Positions 21,946 to 34,112 of a DNA stretch of 64,000 nucleotides are shown one piece after another (position 1 is the first letter of the stretch; each line of letters starts with the position of its first letter). The notes beneath the pieces are model-generated. The model worked only from the letters and a program-made list of their open reading frames with translations. It made no database searches and was not told the origin of the DNA. The stretch comes from Lytechinus variegatus. Lineage: Eukaryota > Echinodermata > Echinoidea > Temnopleuroida > Toxopneustidae. The DNA is taken from contig NC_054741.1 in the NCBI RefSeq assembly GCF_018143015.1, forward strand, positions 62,307,197 through 62,371,196. The letters are read 5' to 3'. The translations under genes were made by a program, and so were the position numbers.

Positions 21946-24105
21946 GTGAAGATCCCCACAGGTCGTGTAGACATACAAGGCAACGAACCTTTGTATGACG
22001 ATCGTCTTACTTGTAATAATGTCACTAAACTAATTAAGAATAAAAAACGTGAGTATTTTAATAACATAACCGAAAAGTATAAAGGTAATAGCAAAAAATT
22101 ATGGAATGAAATCAATAAATTTACAGGACGTAAACAAAAAAACACTGATATTCCCAACACTTTAAATGGGGGTGATTTTAATGATTTTTTTTGTGAACGT
22201 TGGTAAGAAAATTTCAGACTCATTTAAAGATGATACTTTTGTTTGGAATCATCCTGATAGCATTTATTCCTTTGCATTCCAGTCTGTCACCAGTGAAAAT
22301 GTTACAAAAATTCTTTCACAGCTCTCAAGTGACTCTAATCTTGATATTTTAAATTTAGATACTAAACTCCTAAGGATAGCAGGGCATCATATAAGTTTAT
22401 CATTGGGTGTAATTTTTAACGAGAGTTTGTCAAGCGGTTTAATACCAGATGATCGGAAGATCGCTCGAACCACTCCAATTTATAAAGGTAAAGGGGGGTT
22501 AGATAATATGACTAATTACAGGCCTATCTCTGTGGTATGCCATCTGGTAAAGTTACTGGAGAAAGAAGTCCAGAGTCAGTTACTTTTTTATCTTAAAAAA
22601 CACAATTTCATAAATATTGATCAGTATGCATTCTTACCTAATCACTCGACAACTACATGTTTACATAAAATTTTAGAGGATTGGTATGATGCTTTCAACG
22701 AACGTGAGATGATTGGAGCTTGTTTTTTTTAGATATATCAAAATGCTTCGACTGCATTGATAAAAATATTTTATTGAAAAAATGGAAAGATATGGTGTTC
22801 AAAATAATGAGTTAAGATGGTTCACTAATTATTTATCTGGTAGAAAGCAAACTGTTTATTGTCATGAGAAATTGTCTAAATTTAATAATCTCTCTGTAGG
22901 AATTCCCCAGGGTAGTGCCCTAGGCCCATTACTTTTTATTTTTATTAATGATTTAAGTGAATGTTTAATAACATGTTCATGCAATATTTATGCAGATGAT
23001 GTTGTCATTTATATTTCGGATAAAAGTACAGAAGTTATTACGTCTAAACTACAGGATGATTTGGAAAATATTAGTAAATGGTACAAAAGAAATAAATTGA
23101 AAGTCAATATTGATAAAACGTATAGTATGTTATTGAAACGCAACCCACATACTTCCAAAGAATTAAACATATATTTGGATGGTAACATTATAAATCAAGT
23201 AACTCATATTCGGTATTTAGGAATCGAAATTGATGAAAACCTAAAGTGGAATTCACATGTGAAGAACCTAAGTAGATCTTTAGCTTTTAAGATATTTTCT
23301 TTAAAAAAGGTTAGTCATTTCACTGATACAAACGTTCTAAATAAGATTTATAATTCTTCAATCCAACCCATAATGGATTACTCTTGTTCAGTCTGGGGGA
23401 ACTGTTCTATCAATAATAGGAATATTTTGTTAAGACTACAAAAAAGAGCAGCTAGAATAGTAGAAAAGAACTTTGATTATGCTGACAATGGTATTGATAT
23501 TATTAAACGCTTAAAATGGCAGGTTTTAAAAAAAAAGACGTAATTATTTCCTTGCTTGTATTATGTATAATTGTATTCACGGTCATGCTCCGATACGTTT
23601 AGGTAATTCAATTGATATGGTTTTTGATAGACATCCAATGAATACAAGATTTGCTAATTCACTAAACGTTGTAATACCAAAACCCAATATTGAATTTTTA
23701 AAGAGTAGTTTACGATATTCAGGAGGAAATGTATGGAACAACCTGAATTCTGATCTGCACAATGCCAAGACTATTGATAGTTTCAAAAAGAATTATAAGA
23801 AAATATATTTCTCTTAAAACACTTTCCGCTCTTATACAATACCTTTTATGATAGGTTTAAATTTCCAATTTGATTTTTATCACCCCGATGCGCATGCACA
23901 TTCGTGTCTTAGATATCTGTTGCTGTAAATACCTATTTCATTTGGTTTACTTTCTCTTTATCTATTATATTTGAAATTCTTCTATGCATTATATTCTATA
24001 TGTTACTTGATTTTTTATGTTTACAGGACCGTGTCGAAAAACAGTGTAATAATCTGAACATGTTATCCTGTATAAAGATGTTTTAATAAATAAATAAATA
24101 AAAAG
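21946..24105 (+). mobile_element. 5'-truncated LINE (CR1/Jockey group), reverse transcriptase
   Basis: The segment codes most of a LINE reverse transcriptase. Motifs in order: NYRPISVVCHLVKLLEK (about 22515), DISKCFDCIDK (22730), GIPQGSALGPLLF (22900), YADDVVIYI (22990), YLGIEID (23215) and a C-terminal CSVWGNCS (23385) and LRYSGGNVWNNL (23710), ending at 23817. The frame is broken near 22166-22206, near 22730 and at an A run near 23530. The endonuclease half is missing. The 3' end is a run of AATA repeats after GTTTTAATAAATAAATA at about 24080-24105. A close relative lies on the minus strand at 26436-27597. Clade call is by motif style only. Confidence 0.85.
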
Positions 24106-24411
24106 ATTGAACATGTTTGACTTTTGTTCCATTTTCCCACGACGCCCTGAAGTCTCAGGAGACATCACCACGATGCACAGTGGGCCGGGGCGAAACCAAA
24201 GTGCGCCAAAAGTCATTTTGGGTAATTTTAGATTTTTTATTTTTGTCATGCCCATTTGAAAGACAACACTTTGAAGAATACTTCAGTAAAATATTTCATT
24301 CCAATATGTTCATTAAGGTTGTTAATTTTCTACTTGAAATGGCAAAATGTGACATTTTGCGAGTTTCCGCGTATATGATGACTAAGTTGAACAAGTGGAA
24401 TGCCTCTGGCC

Positions 24412-25502
24412 GTCTCACCTGCATCACGCGGTTCAATATAGCAGCAGTGCTCACTTTGAATACTACTCTAACTTGCACAAGATGTTCAGTGATACATGGT
24501 TACTCTTATTTCCCCTTTTTATGAACTAGACCAATAAACTTACAGAGATATGATGGTTATTCAACAAAAAACCCCAACATGGCCAAAGTTCATTAACCTT
24601 ACATGACCTTTGACCTTGATCATGTGACCTGAAACTCGAACAGGATGTTCAGTGATACTTGATTACTCTAATGTCCAAGTTTAATGAACTAGACCAACAA
24701 ACTTTCAAAGTTATGATGGTAATTCAACAGATACACCCGATTCGGCCAAAGTTCATTGACCTTTGACCTTAATCATGAGACCTGAAACGCGCACAGGATG
24801 TTCTGTGATACTTGATTACTATTATGTCCAAGTTTCATGAATCAGATCCATAAACTTTCAAAGTTATGATGGGAATTCAACAGATATCCCCAATTCGGCC
24901 AAAGTTCATTGACCCTAAATGACCTTTGACCTTGGTCATGTGACGTGAAACTCATGCAGGATGTTCAGTGATACTTGATTAACCTTATGTCCAAGTTTCA
25001 TGAACTAGGTCCATATATTTTCAAAGTTATGATGGGAATTCAACAGATATCCCCAATTCGGCCAAAGTTCATTGACCCTAAATGACCTTTGACCTTGGTC
25101 ATGTGACGTGAAACTCATGCAGGATGTTCGGTGATACTTGATTAACCTTATGTCCAAGTTTCATGAACTAGGTCCATATATTTTCTAAGTTATGATGACA
25201 TTTCAAAAACTTAACCTCAGGTTAAGATTTCGATGTTGATTCCTCCAACATGGTCTAAGTTCATTGACCCTAAATGACCTTTGACCTTGGTCATGTGACA
25301 TGAAACTCTGATAGGATGTTCAGTAATACTTGATTAACCTTATGGCCAAGTTTTATTAACAAGGTCTATATACTTTCTAAGTTATGACATCATTTCAAAA
25401 ACTTAACCTCAGGTTAAGATTTGATGTTGACGCCGCCGCCGCCGTCGCCGCCGCCGTCGGAAAAGCGGCGCCTATAGTCTCACTTTGCTTCGCAGGTGAG
25501 AC
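24412..25502. mobile_element. GTCTCACCTGC-bounded element with TGACCTTTGACCTT satellite
   Basis: It is bounded by a perfect 11-bp inverted repeat, GTCTCACCTGC at 24412 and GCAGGTGAGAC at 25492. Inside are about six tandem units of 155-180 bp carrying TTCATGAACTAG, AAAGTTATGATG, GGCCAAAGTTCATTGACC and TGACCTTTGACCTT. Before the right end is a CCG-rich block and GCGGCGCCTATAGTCTCACT. A fragment with the same right end (GGTGGCGCCTACACTACAGT) lies at 36443. Confidence 0.75.
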
Positions 25503-25670
25503 AAAAACCAAGTAATTTCACTTACGTTTTTTATGTATTAATCTGAAATTGCTACCACAAAATTCTAATATATTATTTTCTCATGTAATAGGGTTACAAG
25601 TAGATTAAAGACATTTTTCAGCTGGTTTAAAGAATGATTATTCCACCAAATAGACTGATTATTCATGTTT

Positions 25671-26100
25671 TTTACATTTACATAGGAAACATTTAGATTT
25701 CCGTGGATTTCCGTCTCCATTCTATCATCACCATGTTTCCTGATGTCTAAGCTTTAAGTTGATACTAGATTTAGCTGCCACCTTCTGCCACTTTTTATGT
25801 TAGAGCCAATTTTGCTTGACACATCACCCGAAAATACGGGCATTTTTATACCATGCACGCAGTCATCTGCCATCGCATGAAACATTTGTTTTTACATTTA
25901 CATAAGAAAAGTTGAGATTTCTGTGGGTTTCCGTCTAAATTTCCTTACCACCATTTTCCCTTATGTCTAAGCTTTAAGTTGATACTAGATTTTGCTGCCA
26001 CCTTCTGCCACTTTTCATGTTAGAGTCGATTTTGCTTCCACATCACCCGAAAATACGGACATTTTTTAAGTACATGTATGCAGTCATCTGTCATTGCAGC
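25671..26100 (+). repeat. ~218-bp duplicated unit
   Basis: Two tandem units starting at TTTTTACATTTACATAGGAA (25671) and TTTTTACATTTACATAAGAA (25889). Each contains CTAAGCTTTAAGTTGATACT, GCTGCCACCTTCTGCCACTT and ACATCACCCGAAAATACGG. They differ by scattered substitutions. No coding capacity. Confidence 0.8.
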
Positions 26101-26435
26101 GCACCGTACAGGGTCGCACGTGATCACGTGTAATTCGTCATTTCACAGATAGGTTTTAACTAGCCAATCAAAATTAAGTATCAAGGTGACGTTATTTGGG
26201 CTTGAAATTATGTCCAGTCGATTATACGCCCATAATTATCCCACATTAACATGTTTTGGTGAAAATATAGCACGGAATATGTTTTGGCGCACTTCTGGCT
26301 CATTCTGGCCCACTGTGCGACGTCTCCACGACTCAAGAGACTCCTAATACGAACACATCTCATTGCCAGTGAGATAGGTCCTTTGACAAATGAGATTGCA
26401 TTTCATTGAAACTTTGTGTGACAAAACCCCCCAAA

Positions 26436-27597
26436 ACTATTTTATTTATTTTATTTAAAAGTATTTATTCAGGATAAAACATGATCAGCCAGAGGCTGTT
26501 TTTACATCATGGTCCTGATTAGGACATACATAATATCAGAATGCAAAGCAAGAGTAAATCATAAGCGACAAAATTAATAATACAACCGTATAAACAAATT
26601 GGTAATACAACAGTATAAACAATAATAATACAATATGTAAATTAGTAAAATTAAAAGAGAGGGGAAGTAGAAAGTGAAGAGAAGATAGATAGAGAGAGGG
26701 GGAGAGAGAGAGAGAGAGAGAAAGGGTGTGTGAGAAAGAGAGAGAAGAAAGAAAGCAATGGAAAATTAGAAATGCATAAACATGATCGATTGATCAGAGA
26801 GGACAGAAAAGGGGGAGAAAGAAACGTAAATGTAATTTACGTAAGAAATGAAGAAAAAAGTAAAGTTGAGAGGGAAACGTATAGCATTGTGATAATAAAG
26901 CAATACAGAAAACAAAAATACATAACAAACAAACGTGAATAACAATTCATTGATTATCAAAAATAATTCAGCTTTATAAATAAAAAGTATACTAAAACTT
27001 ATACTAAGTAAGCGTGAGTAAATAAATTATAAATAGGTACGAATATGTTTGGAGATTATTTAGAAATGAAGTTGCTTGTATTGTCTTTTGAAGGAAGGAA
27101 GGGTTCCATAATTTTGTAACTCATTCAGGAGATGATTCCACGTTTTGGGGCCTGAATATCTGAAGGATTGTTTAAAGAGTTCGATATTTGGTTTGGGTAG
27201 GACAACATTTAAAGAGTCGGAATTTCGGGTATTAAAGCCATGCCTATCAAAATACATTTCGATTTCATTGCATAGTCTAACTGGAGCCAAACCATGTATG
27301 CAACGATACATAAGCATATTGATAAAGTAATCACGCCTCGTCTCAAAATCTTGCCATTTCAGTTCTTTAAAAAGTTTGGAAACGTTTATGTCGCGTGCAC
27401 CAAAATGTTTTGTTACAATACGGGAAGCCCTTCTCCGAATACGATGAATAAATTCACGGTTTTTAGCTGAACAATTACCCCACACTGAGCATGCATAGTC
27501 AATACTAGGTTGAATAGTTGTTTTGTAAAGAGTATTTAGTAAAGGGGTGTTTAACGTAAAACATAGTTTTCGCAAAGTATACACTTTATATGAAAGG
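26436..27597 (-). mobile_element. 5'-truncated LINE, same family as 21946-24105
   Basis: On the minus strand an open frame of 174 codons (27584 to 27060) codes the end of a LINE reverse transcriptase ORF: IQPSIDYACSVWGNCSAKNR, then SLNVVLPKPNIELFKQSFRY and SGPKTWNHLL. These line up with the C terminus of the LINE at 22-24 kb. The 3' untranslated region follows to about 26436, ending in AT-rich repeats like the other copy. An AG microsatellite lies at 26690-26730. The frame kept here is intact up to the truncation point. Confidence 0.85.
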
Positions 27598-28001
27598 GAT
27601 TTACACTATGAAACCAACAATTTATAAAAAGTTGGTTTCATACCCTAGAAACGAAAAACTTGGAAAAAATGGGTTTTGTACCTATCACCTTCAAAGGACC
27701 CTAACTGTGTGACCCATTACAGTTTGGACGTAAACAATGTCTCAGATTAAAGCTGATGAGTTACTTAGTAGTTTAGTAAACAAATTACAAAAATAAACCA
27801 TATACTTTTGAAATGATTGACCTTTGAACTTCGATTACCTTTTTTTTAGGAACACACTGTATATGTGAGTCGCATAAAAATCCGATATAATTTGAAGCAG
27901 TTGATTTCTTAACTTTTTGAATTGCCTAACATTTCACTTGCCTAACTTTTTCCCCACAACCTATTTTCCTTTGCCAATAGCTTATTTACCAGTCTTTTTT
28001 T
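27598..28001. repeat. Hairpin and mariner-like end
   Basis: A perfect 11-bp hairpin ATGAAACCAAC / GTTGGTTTCAT lies at 27608-27641. Near 27800-27860, read on the minus strand, ACAGTGTGTTCCTAAAAAAA and TTTCAAAAGTATATGG recall similar phrases at 35626-35680 and 8184-8215, so a Tc1/mariner-like family may be present in fragments. Confidence 0.4.
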
Positions 28002-29857
28002 AGGTGGTCTGTCTATGACAGATCACCTATTGATTTCGTCAGAATTTTCTTTATTTCTTTCTTCCTATCTTTATTCATTGTACCTATTTTTTGTCGCCAA
28101 CTTTTCTCGAAATTGGCTGAATCAATTTTGCTGATTTTTTTGTCATATATAGAATCTATCATAGAGACGGCAAAATAAGCTTTTCAAGGTCATATGGTCA
28201 TGATGACGTCATCTACGCGCCATTTTGTAAAATTCTTCATTTGATCATATCTTCATTATCAATTATCAAAAATTAACAATATTTACATGACATTAACTTC
28301 ATGTCAGGGGTCAAATGCCAATGTCATCAAAGGTCATGTAGAGGTCATGACGCGCGCGTACGCGCGCGTCAAAGGTAAAAAAATCGTCCAAATGACCTAT
28401 AAAATTTTTTGGGTACGTTTCAGGTCATTTTAAGCATTTCAAAAATTTGCGCGCGCGCACATATGCGCGCGCGTTTCCGCGCGTTACACCTTAACGCAAC
28501 GCAGAAAAACCGTTTCTTTTAATATCATTGCATTGCTAATAAAATTCTGAGCAATTTGATACCTTGATCAACCTTCTACAACCATTAATAACGAAATTAA
28601 CACCCGTTAAACTTTGCAGCACGTGTGCGCGCGAGCTCTCACTATAGGCCATATATGGGCAAAAACATGCCTATTGCAAATTCACTGTAGCTCTTTAAAT
28701 AGTCCGTTGACCCCCAATTTTTTTTTCATATATCGATAGATTATGAGTTGTAAATTTGATTTCATGTCACCATTGTCCCTAAATTATCTCGTGACGTCAT
28801 CAAATAGGCGCCCAAACTAAAAATTTCATTTATTCAAAAATGACGTCATCAAATTTATGCAAATTTGGCTGTAACTTCTCGAATATAAATCATTTTTCGC
28901 CCAGATTTCGATATGTTGTAGTTTAGAAGGTACTCTTTCTCCTCAGTTACATGAATATTCGTTTTGAGGAACGCATCATTACGTAAAACAGCGATGAAAA
29001 GAAGCATGTCATTTTTCCTCATTTTGCGTGTAATCTCTATGGGACATGACTTTTTCCCAAAACTAGATTCGACATTTCTCTATTTCGTGAGCCATATCTC
29101 CATTTTTTCTTGTCAGCTTTCCTTGAGCTTTTAACATGTTGTAGCTGAGATTCTGGGCTATCGGAAGTGTGCCCTTCATTTTTTGATCAGATGCCGGGAT
29201 CATGCCCATATTTCACTTGCAAAATTGGAATTGTAATTTTCAAAATTGCTTACGTGTAATCTCTATGGGGAATATCGTGGCTCAATGGATAACGCATTTG
29301 ACTTGCTTTCTCGAGGGCGGAGGTTCGATTCCTGGGGTAGAAAAGATGATTTTTTTTTTCATTTTTTTTTCTTTTTGCCACCTCTTACATGATCCTTTAT
29401 GATAATTAAAAGGTATGAAAGTTAAAATTTAGCAAGATAAAACAGATTATAATTGTTTTTTTCATATCACATGTATTTTGTGTGTAATCTCTATGGGACA
29501 TGACTTTTTCTCAAAACTAGATTCGACATTCCTCTATTTCGTGAGCCATATCTCCATTTCTTCTTGTCAGTTTTGCCGGAGCTTTTAATATGTTATAGCT
29601 GAGATTCTGGGCTTTCGGTAATGTGCCCTTCACTTTTTGATCAGATGCCGGGATCATGCCCGTTTTTCACTTGCAATATTGGAATTGTAATTCTCAAAAT
29701 TGCTTACGTGTAAAGTCTATGGGAAACATTAATAATCACATTGAGCAATGGTCAAAATTTATTCTTAGGATGTCTAGAATCAAGATTATCAATCATATCT
29801 AAATTATTCATTTTATACACTAGCCGACTCTGAATGAAAAATCATGACAGACCACCT
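28002..29857. mobile_element. ~1.85-kb TIR element with internal duplications
   Basis: The left end AGGTGGTCTGTC (28002-28013) and right end GACAGACCACCT (29846-29857) are perfect inverted copies. The left end also forms a hairpin with TGACAGATCACCT. Inside are CpG-rich palindromes near 28349 and 28450, TGACGTCATCA motifs, and a duplicated segment: about 29024-29270 recurs at 29474-29720 with few changes. The tRNA-like piece lies between the two copies. No transposase seen. Confidence 0.65.
29268..29340 (+). other. tRNA-like segment (SINE head or tRNA pseudogene)
   Basis: It has an A-box-like TGGCTCAATGGATAACGC and a B-box-like GGTTCGATTCC at tRNA spacing, resembling an arginine-type tRNA. 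The acceptor stem does not pair well and the sequence continues into T-rich DNA, so it is not a working tRNA gene. A tRNA-derived SINE remnant is the most likely reading. Confidence 0.5.
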
Positions 29858-30429
29858 AATTCGTCCGCATGACGAATTAAATTCTAGTTTTTCTTTTACA
29901 ATTGTGCCCTTCATTTCTTGTATACTTGAACATTGATGAACACCGGCAATTGACCCATTTCTTTTACATTAAAAGTGAATAGTTATTACTGGTTAAAAGT
30001 GATAAACAAAGATGATGGGTATATAGAGTTTAAGTGTAAGGCAGAAACAATTAATCACTTTAATCCCTCTCAGTGTATCTGTATGATGGCATACTAAGCT
30101 ATAATAAAAAATAATAAACTCACTAAAGCTGTGTTATTTGTCAAGTATTTCCACAACTTTTCTAACACCATAGTAGTAATCTTTATCGTTAGTTAAGCAA
30201 TGGCTTCAAAAGCTTCATTTTATCTACAATAATTAAAAATTCTACGTATCATACCAATACCATCATCAAGACACATGTTACGTACATGTACTCGAGCAGT
30301 TGCGATGCATGTTTAATTGTGCACGATTACGTTAATGCACACGTGCAAAGCTTTGCATTGCAACTTCGCACAAGTGTTTTCAATGGTGCAGCTAGAATTC
30401 AAGTTTTAATTCATTTTGGGGAAGGGAGC

Positions 30430-30990
30430 AAAAAGTGGAATTTTGTGAGAAGTTAATGGAACTTAGTACAATTTTATGTGACTTTGTGAACCTTTGCGCA
30501 ATTTTGCATAACTTTGTGAAAAGTTAATGTAACTTTGTACAACTTTGCGCAATTTTTTGCAACTTTGTGAGAAGGTCATGCAACTTTGTAAACTTTGCAC
30601 ATTTTTGTGCAACTTCGTGAGAAGTTTATGCAACTTTGTACAACTTTACGCAATTTTTTGCAACTTTGTGAAAAATTTGTACAATTTTGCGCAATTTAGT
30701 GCAACTTTGAGAAAAGTTTGTGCAACTTTGTACAATTTTGCGCAATTTAGTGCAACTTTGAGAAGTTTGTGCAACTTTGTACAATTTTGCGCAATTTAGT
30801 GCAACTTTGAGAAAAGTTTGTGCAACTTAGTACAATTTTGCGCAATTTAGTGCAACTTTGAGAAAAGTTTGTGCAACTTTGTACAATTTTGCGCAATTTT
30901 GTGCAACTTTGTGAAAAGTTTATGCAATTTTGTACAATTTTGTGCAACTTTGGTCAATTTCGTCAATTTTTGGCAACTTGTCAATTTCCA
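30430..30990 (-). repeat. 15-bp GCAACTTTGTACAAT-type array, second copy
   Basis: Tandem phrases such as GTGCAACTTTGTACAATTTT and GCGCAATTTAGTGCAACTTT fill the interval, with a longer ~60-bp period visible at 30690-30900. The right border reads CCACTGTGACATGGGGCC, the reverse complement of the left border of the array at 5650. Open frames on both strands are by-products of the period. Confidence 0.85.
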
Positions 30991-31119
30991 CTGTGACATG
31001 GGGCCTGCTTAGCTCATGTTTAGAAACTTTAGGCCTTTGCTTAAAATGTCTGTTTATGAGGGTACAACTCTCTTATCAAAATCTGGGTATTTGAAACATT
31101 TCGTTTGCATCAACATGGA

Positions 31120-31121
31120 CA

Positions 31122-31163
<42 letters not shown>

Positions 31164-31190
31164 AATATATATATATATACCAGTATGCTC
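31120..31190. repeat. TA microsatellite
   Basis: Runs of alternating T and A from about 31123 to 31180, interrupted once by ACAAATA. Confidence 0.9.
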
Positions 31191-31374
31191 ATAAACATTC
31201 CTTTATTTCCTGAGGAAATGATGCAGGTCTAACATTGCGAGTACCATTATATCGCGGGGCTTAGGGCGCTTCTTCAAAGAAGTTTCTGCATCTGCCAGCT
31301 AGCCAGGCAGGGACCATAGTAACTTTGTTAGGTAAGTTGGCCCAAGTTAGATTTTAACATAGATATAGAAGTCT

Positions 31375-31580
31375 AGGCCCATATTCTTATGTCAACTAAT
31401 TAACTCAGTACTAAAGTTATAGGGAGCCAAAAATTCAAAAATCAAGTAAATATTGTATATTTCTTAACTGTTTACTACTTTGTATCCTTGTGCTTTATGC
31501 TACTTCAGTTATCATGCCCAAACAATTATGTACAAGTGCATAAATTTCAATTTTCGATGTTTTTATTAGTCTAGAATAAA
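31375..31580. mobile_element. Diverged relative of the 2313-2624 MITE
   Basis: Bases GGCCCATATTCTTATGTCAA and TAAAGTTATAGGGAGCCAAA follow the order of the left half of 2313-2624 with substitutions. The right end is less clear. Confidence 0.5.
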
Positions 31581-31712
31581 TCTAAGACCCTAGTAATAGT
31601 ATTACAGTATTTAGAAAAAAAAAGAAATACCAGTGGTGGTAATCTAACCAACAGAGTTTGGAAAAATCCAATATAATGACCACCCCTTGAAATGCTTGTA
31701 AATATATGTTTA

Positions 31713-31869
31713 AAGGTCAAGTACACCCAAGAAAAATGTTGATCTGAATAAATAAGAAAACTAAACTTGATCAACTGAACCAACTAATGTCAGTGAACTT
31801 TTCAGTGCATTGTGCTTGGTTGATTTTTCTCTCTTAATTCAAATCAACTTTCTCTTGGGATGGACTTGC
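31713..31869. mobile_element. ~157-bp MITE, GGTCAAGTACACCCAAG ends
   Basis: The left end AAGGTCAAGTACACCCAAGA and the right end TCTTGGGATGGACTTGC are inverted copies with a few mismatches, followed by TTGAT-type inner repeats. No coding capacity. Confidence 0.7.
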
Positions 31870-32525
31870 TAAATTGCAAATTGGGTGTGAATGCTAAGAA
31901 ATTCAATCCAAACTTTGGGATTTTCCAAGCAAGTAATATTTCATTATATTAGTCCGATGCTGCATGCCTTTCTGTCTTTATCATAATCACATCATAATTG
32001 CATGTTGTCAGTTTTCAGCCAAGATTTATCACAAAGATGAGTTTACGGTAAATTGTTAAAAGGTTTAACAAAATGATGATTTTTCACCAGTCATGTATTC
32101 ATACTGCATTATTTAGCTCACTTTTTCTTATAACCAAAGATTTAATTTCAATGCTTGTGAACTTCTGAATCCAATAAATAAATTAAAATGTCATTCCAAT
32201 TAGCAACCTATGTGACTTTCCATTCTCATTTTCCCTATCAATTAACCCAAATATTTTCAAACTCTTGTTTCTTTGTTTTCCATCTTTTACATATGCTGTG
32301 CATTTTGAAATCTGTTGGACACTTTTGATGGCTGCCTGTTGAGTATGAGTTCCATATAAGAAACAAAGGTAGGTGCCCAATCCAATGTGCTTGAAGAAGA
32401 CCAATATATGTCTGTTTTACTAGATGTCAGAATCAAAATTTTATTATAATGCAATAAACTATGAGCCATATGCAGTAAGAAGAGCAACTTCTTGGATGCG
32501 TGATGTCAGATTTTTTGGAAGATGA
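31870..32525. other. Upstream flank of the SWIM/PHD gene
   Basis: No repeat family or exon was recognised with confidence. The stretch just before 32523 holds a stop in the frame of the following gene, and the missing N-terminal part of that gene was not found here. Confidence 0.35.
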
Positions 32526-33981
32526 GGCAACAAAGAAGTTTGGGTGTATTTCAAGTTGTACTCAGAGAGTAAGAGCCAGTGGACTGTTTGTTTCAGGAAA
32601 GGAGCACACATCAACACGGACATGTTTGTAGAGGCTTTCCATCACACGTTGAAATACATTTATATGAAGGGTTTCACCAATCGAAGGGTCGATAAATGTA
32701 TTAGTCTTCTTGTTCAGTTTGTCCGTGATCGTTCGTTTGATAGGTTGATCAAATTGGAGAAAGGTAGGAAGTCTCATCGCATCAGGAATAATGATAGGCA
32801 GCATAAGGCAAGTCAACAGCTAAGTATTGAAGCAGTTTCCAAGGTCAGCGATTCTAGGTGGAGTGTGCAGTCATCAGATGGTCAGCATTATTATCTTGTT
32901 GAGAAGGTGGCAGCCTCATGTTCGCCGATATGCCAACTTGCCTGTAAGGCATGTGGCGTGTGTGTCCATGGATTTTCGTGCTCGTGCATTGACGGAGTTG
33001 TCAGGGGTACCCTGTGCAAGCATGTCCACTTAGTTTGTCGGTCGCTGTTGAGTTCAGAGGAGGCAGAGCCAGCCATAGATGATGATCCCGAGGCATGTAC
33101 AGGTCCCCAAGGTGATGTGCTTATTTCGGAAATTGTCAGGAATAGAGAACGATCTCCTCGTGGTCAGCATTCAAAGGACAGTGTTATTCGGAAGCTCAAG
33201 GAACTTGATGATTTGCTAGGTGCCAGTACTGCGTGCATCGCTTTAGATGCCGTGTACAAGCACATTAATGCTGCAGTTCAGGCGTTGAAGGCTGCTGGTT
33301 CTCCTTCTCAGTCGTTTTCTCCGGTTGTAGTCAATGTCCCTCAACGTGTTACACCTCAGCGACCACAGTTCAAGTCAACGAAGAAGGCTCGCAGCTCCAG
33401 TAGAGTCTCACTTTCAAAGCCTACACAAGAAGGGAGAGAACACGAAGAAGGCTTGCAGCTCCAGTAGAGTCCCACTTTCAAAGCCTACACGAGAGGAGAG
33501 AGAACAGATTGTGTACAGGATTGAGGAGAATGAGGTTGTTGTTTCGACAGGAGATCATACATCTACGCAGCAGATTGCAACCGTCCCTGATAGTGTGACT
33601 CCTCCGAGCATGACTAGAAAGCATGTGAAGCAGCTTCGTTATTTTGTTTCTGCAGAGTGTATTTCTCGAGTTAAAGATGGTCATAGGGTGCAAGAAGATG
33701 AGGTCGAGGTTATACCAGAGAATGTTCAGGATGCTGTGGTTGACATTTCAAAGGAAGAGTTGACTGATTTGAAGCAGTTTTTGGAAGATGATTCTTGGCT
33801 ACTGGTAATGCAAGTGATGGATGTCAAGTACAAGCTTTGGAAGTGTCATCTCTGTCGAGTTGTTCGGTCAACATTGAACATGATCGAATGTGAGAAATGT
33901 TCAAGGTGGTACCATTGGAAATGCTGTTCGTTGAGGAGAGAACCTGAGGGGATCTGGCTCTGTAACTTTTGCAAGAGCTAG
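32526..33981 (+). CDS. Mutator-type (MULE) protein with SWIM and PHD fingers, frame broken by a duplication
   Basis: The first frame (to 33467) opens with GAHINTDMFVEAFHHTLKYI and NRRVDKCISLLVQFVRDRSF, which I recognise from MULE-like proteins of marine invertebrates. It continues to CVHGFSCSC then CKHVH, a SWIM zinc finger (CxC ... CxH) at about residues 145-170. The second frame (to 33981) ends in a PHD-type finger: KCHLC, ECEKCSRWYHWKCC, WLCNFC. The switch is explained by a 64-bp tandem duplication at about 33379-33506 (ACGAAGAAGGCTCGCAGCTC and its copy), and 64 is one more than a multiple of three. The catalytic transposase part is missing on the left, where a stop precedes 32526. It is probably a decayed or domesticated copy; the role of such SWIM-PHD tails is likely DNA or chromatin binding. 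Confidence 0.65.
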
Positions 33982-34112
33982 TTCATCATCGCAAGTTTCT
34001 CTTAAAGAAAATTCAATCCCATTGATATTCACTGAAGTTTACCTTAATTGCACAACACTTTACATATGCCTGTCAAACCCAAAGTTGCTCCAGATCTTGG
34101 GGGGGCTTCCAT

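Larger units (their letters stand above)
24151..26343. mobile_element. Composite TIR element with nested satellites
   Basis: The ends, 24151-24214 and 26281-26343, are inverted copies: each reads TCTC..GAGAC, then GCACAGTGGGCC, then AAGTGCGCCAAAA when suitably oriented. Between them lie a second TIR element (24412-25502) and a duplicated block (25671-26100). No transposase was found. The outer pair could be one non-autonomous element that received insertions. Confidence 0.6.

Noticed and set aside
29268-29340. Functional tRNA gene
   Set aside because: The boxes are present but the acceptor stem does not pair.
30545-30947. Open frames rich in CNF and CTKL repeats
   Set aside because: Same reason: by-products of the second 15-bp array.
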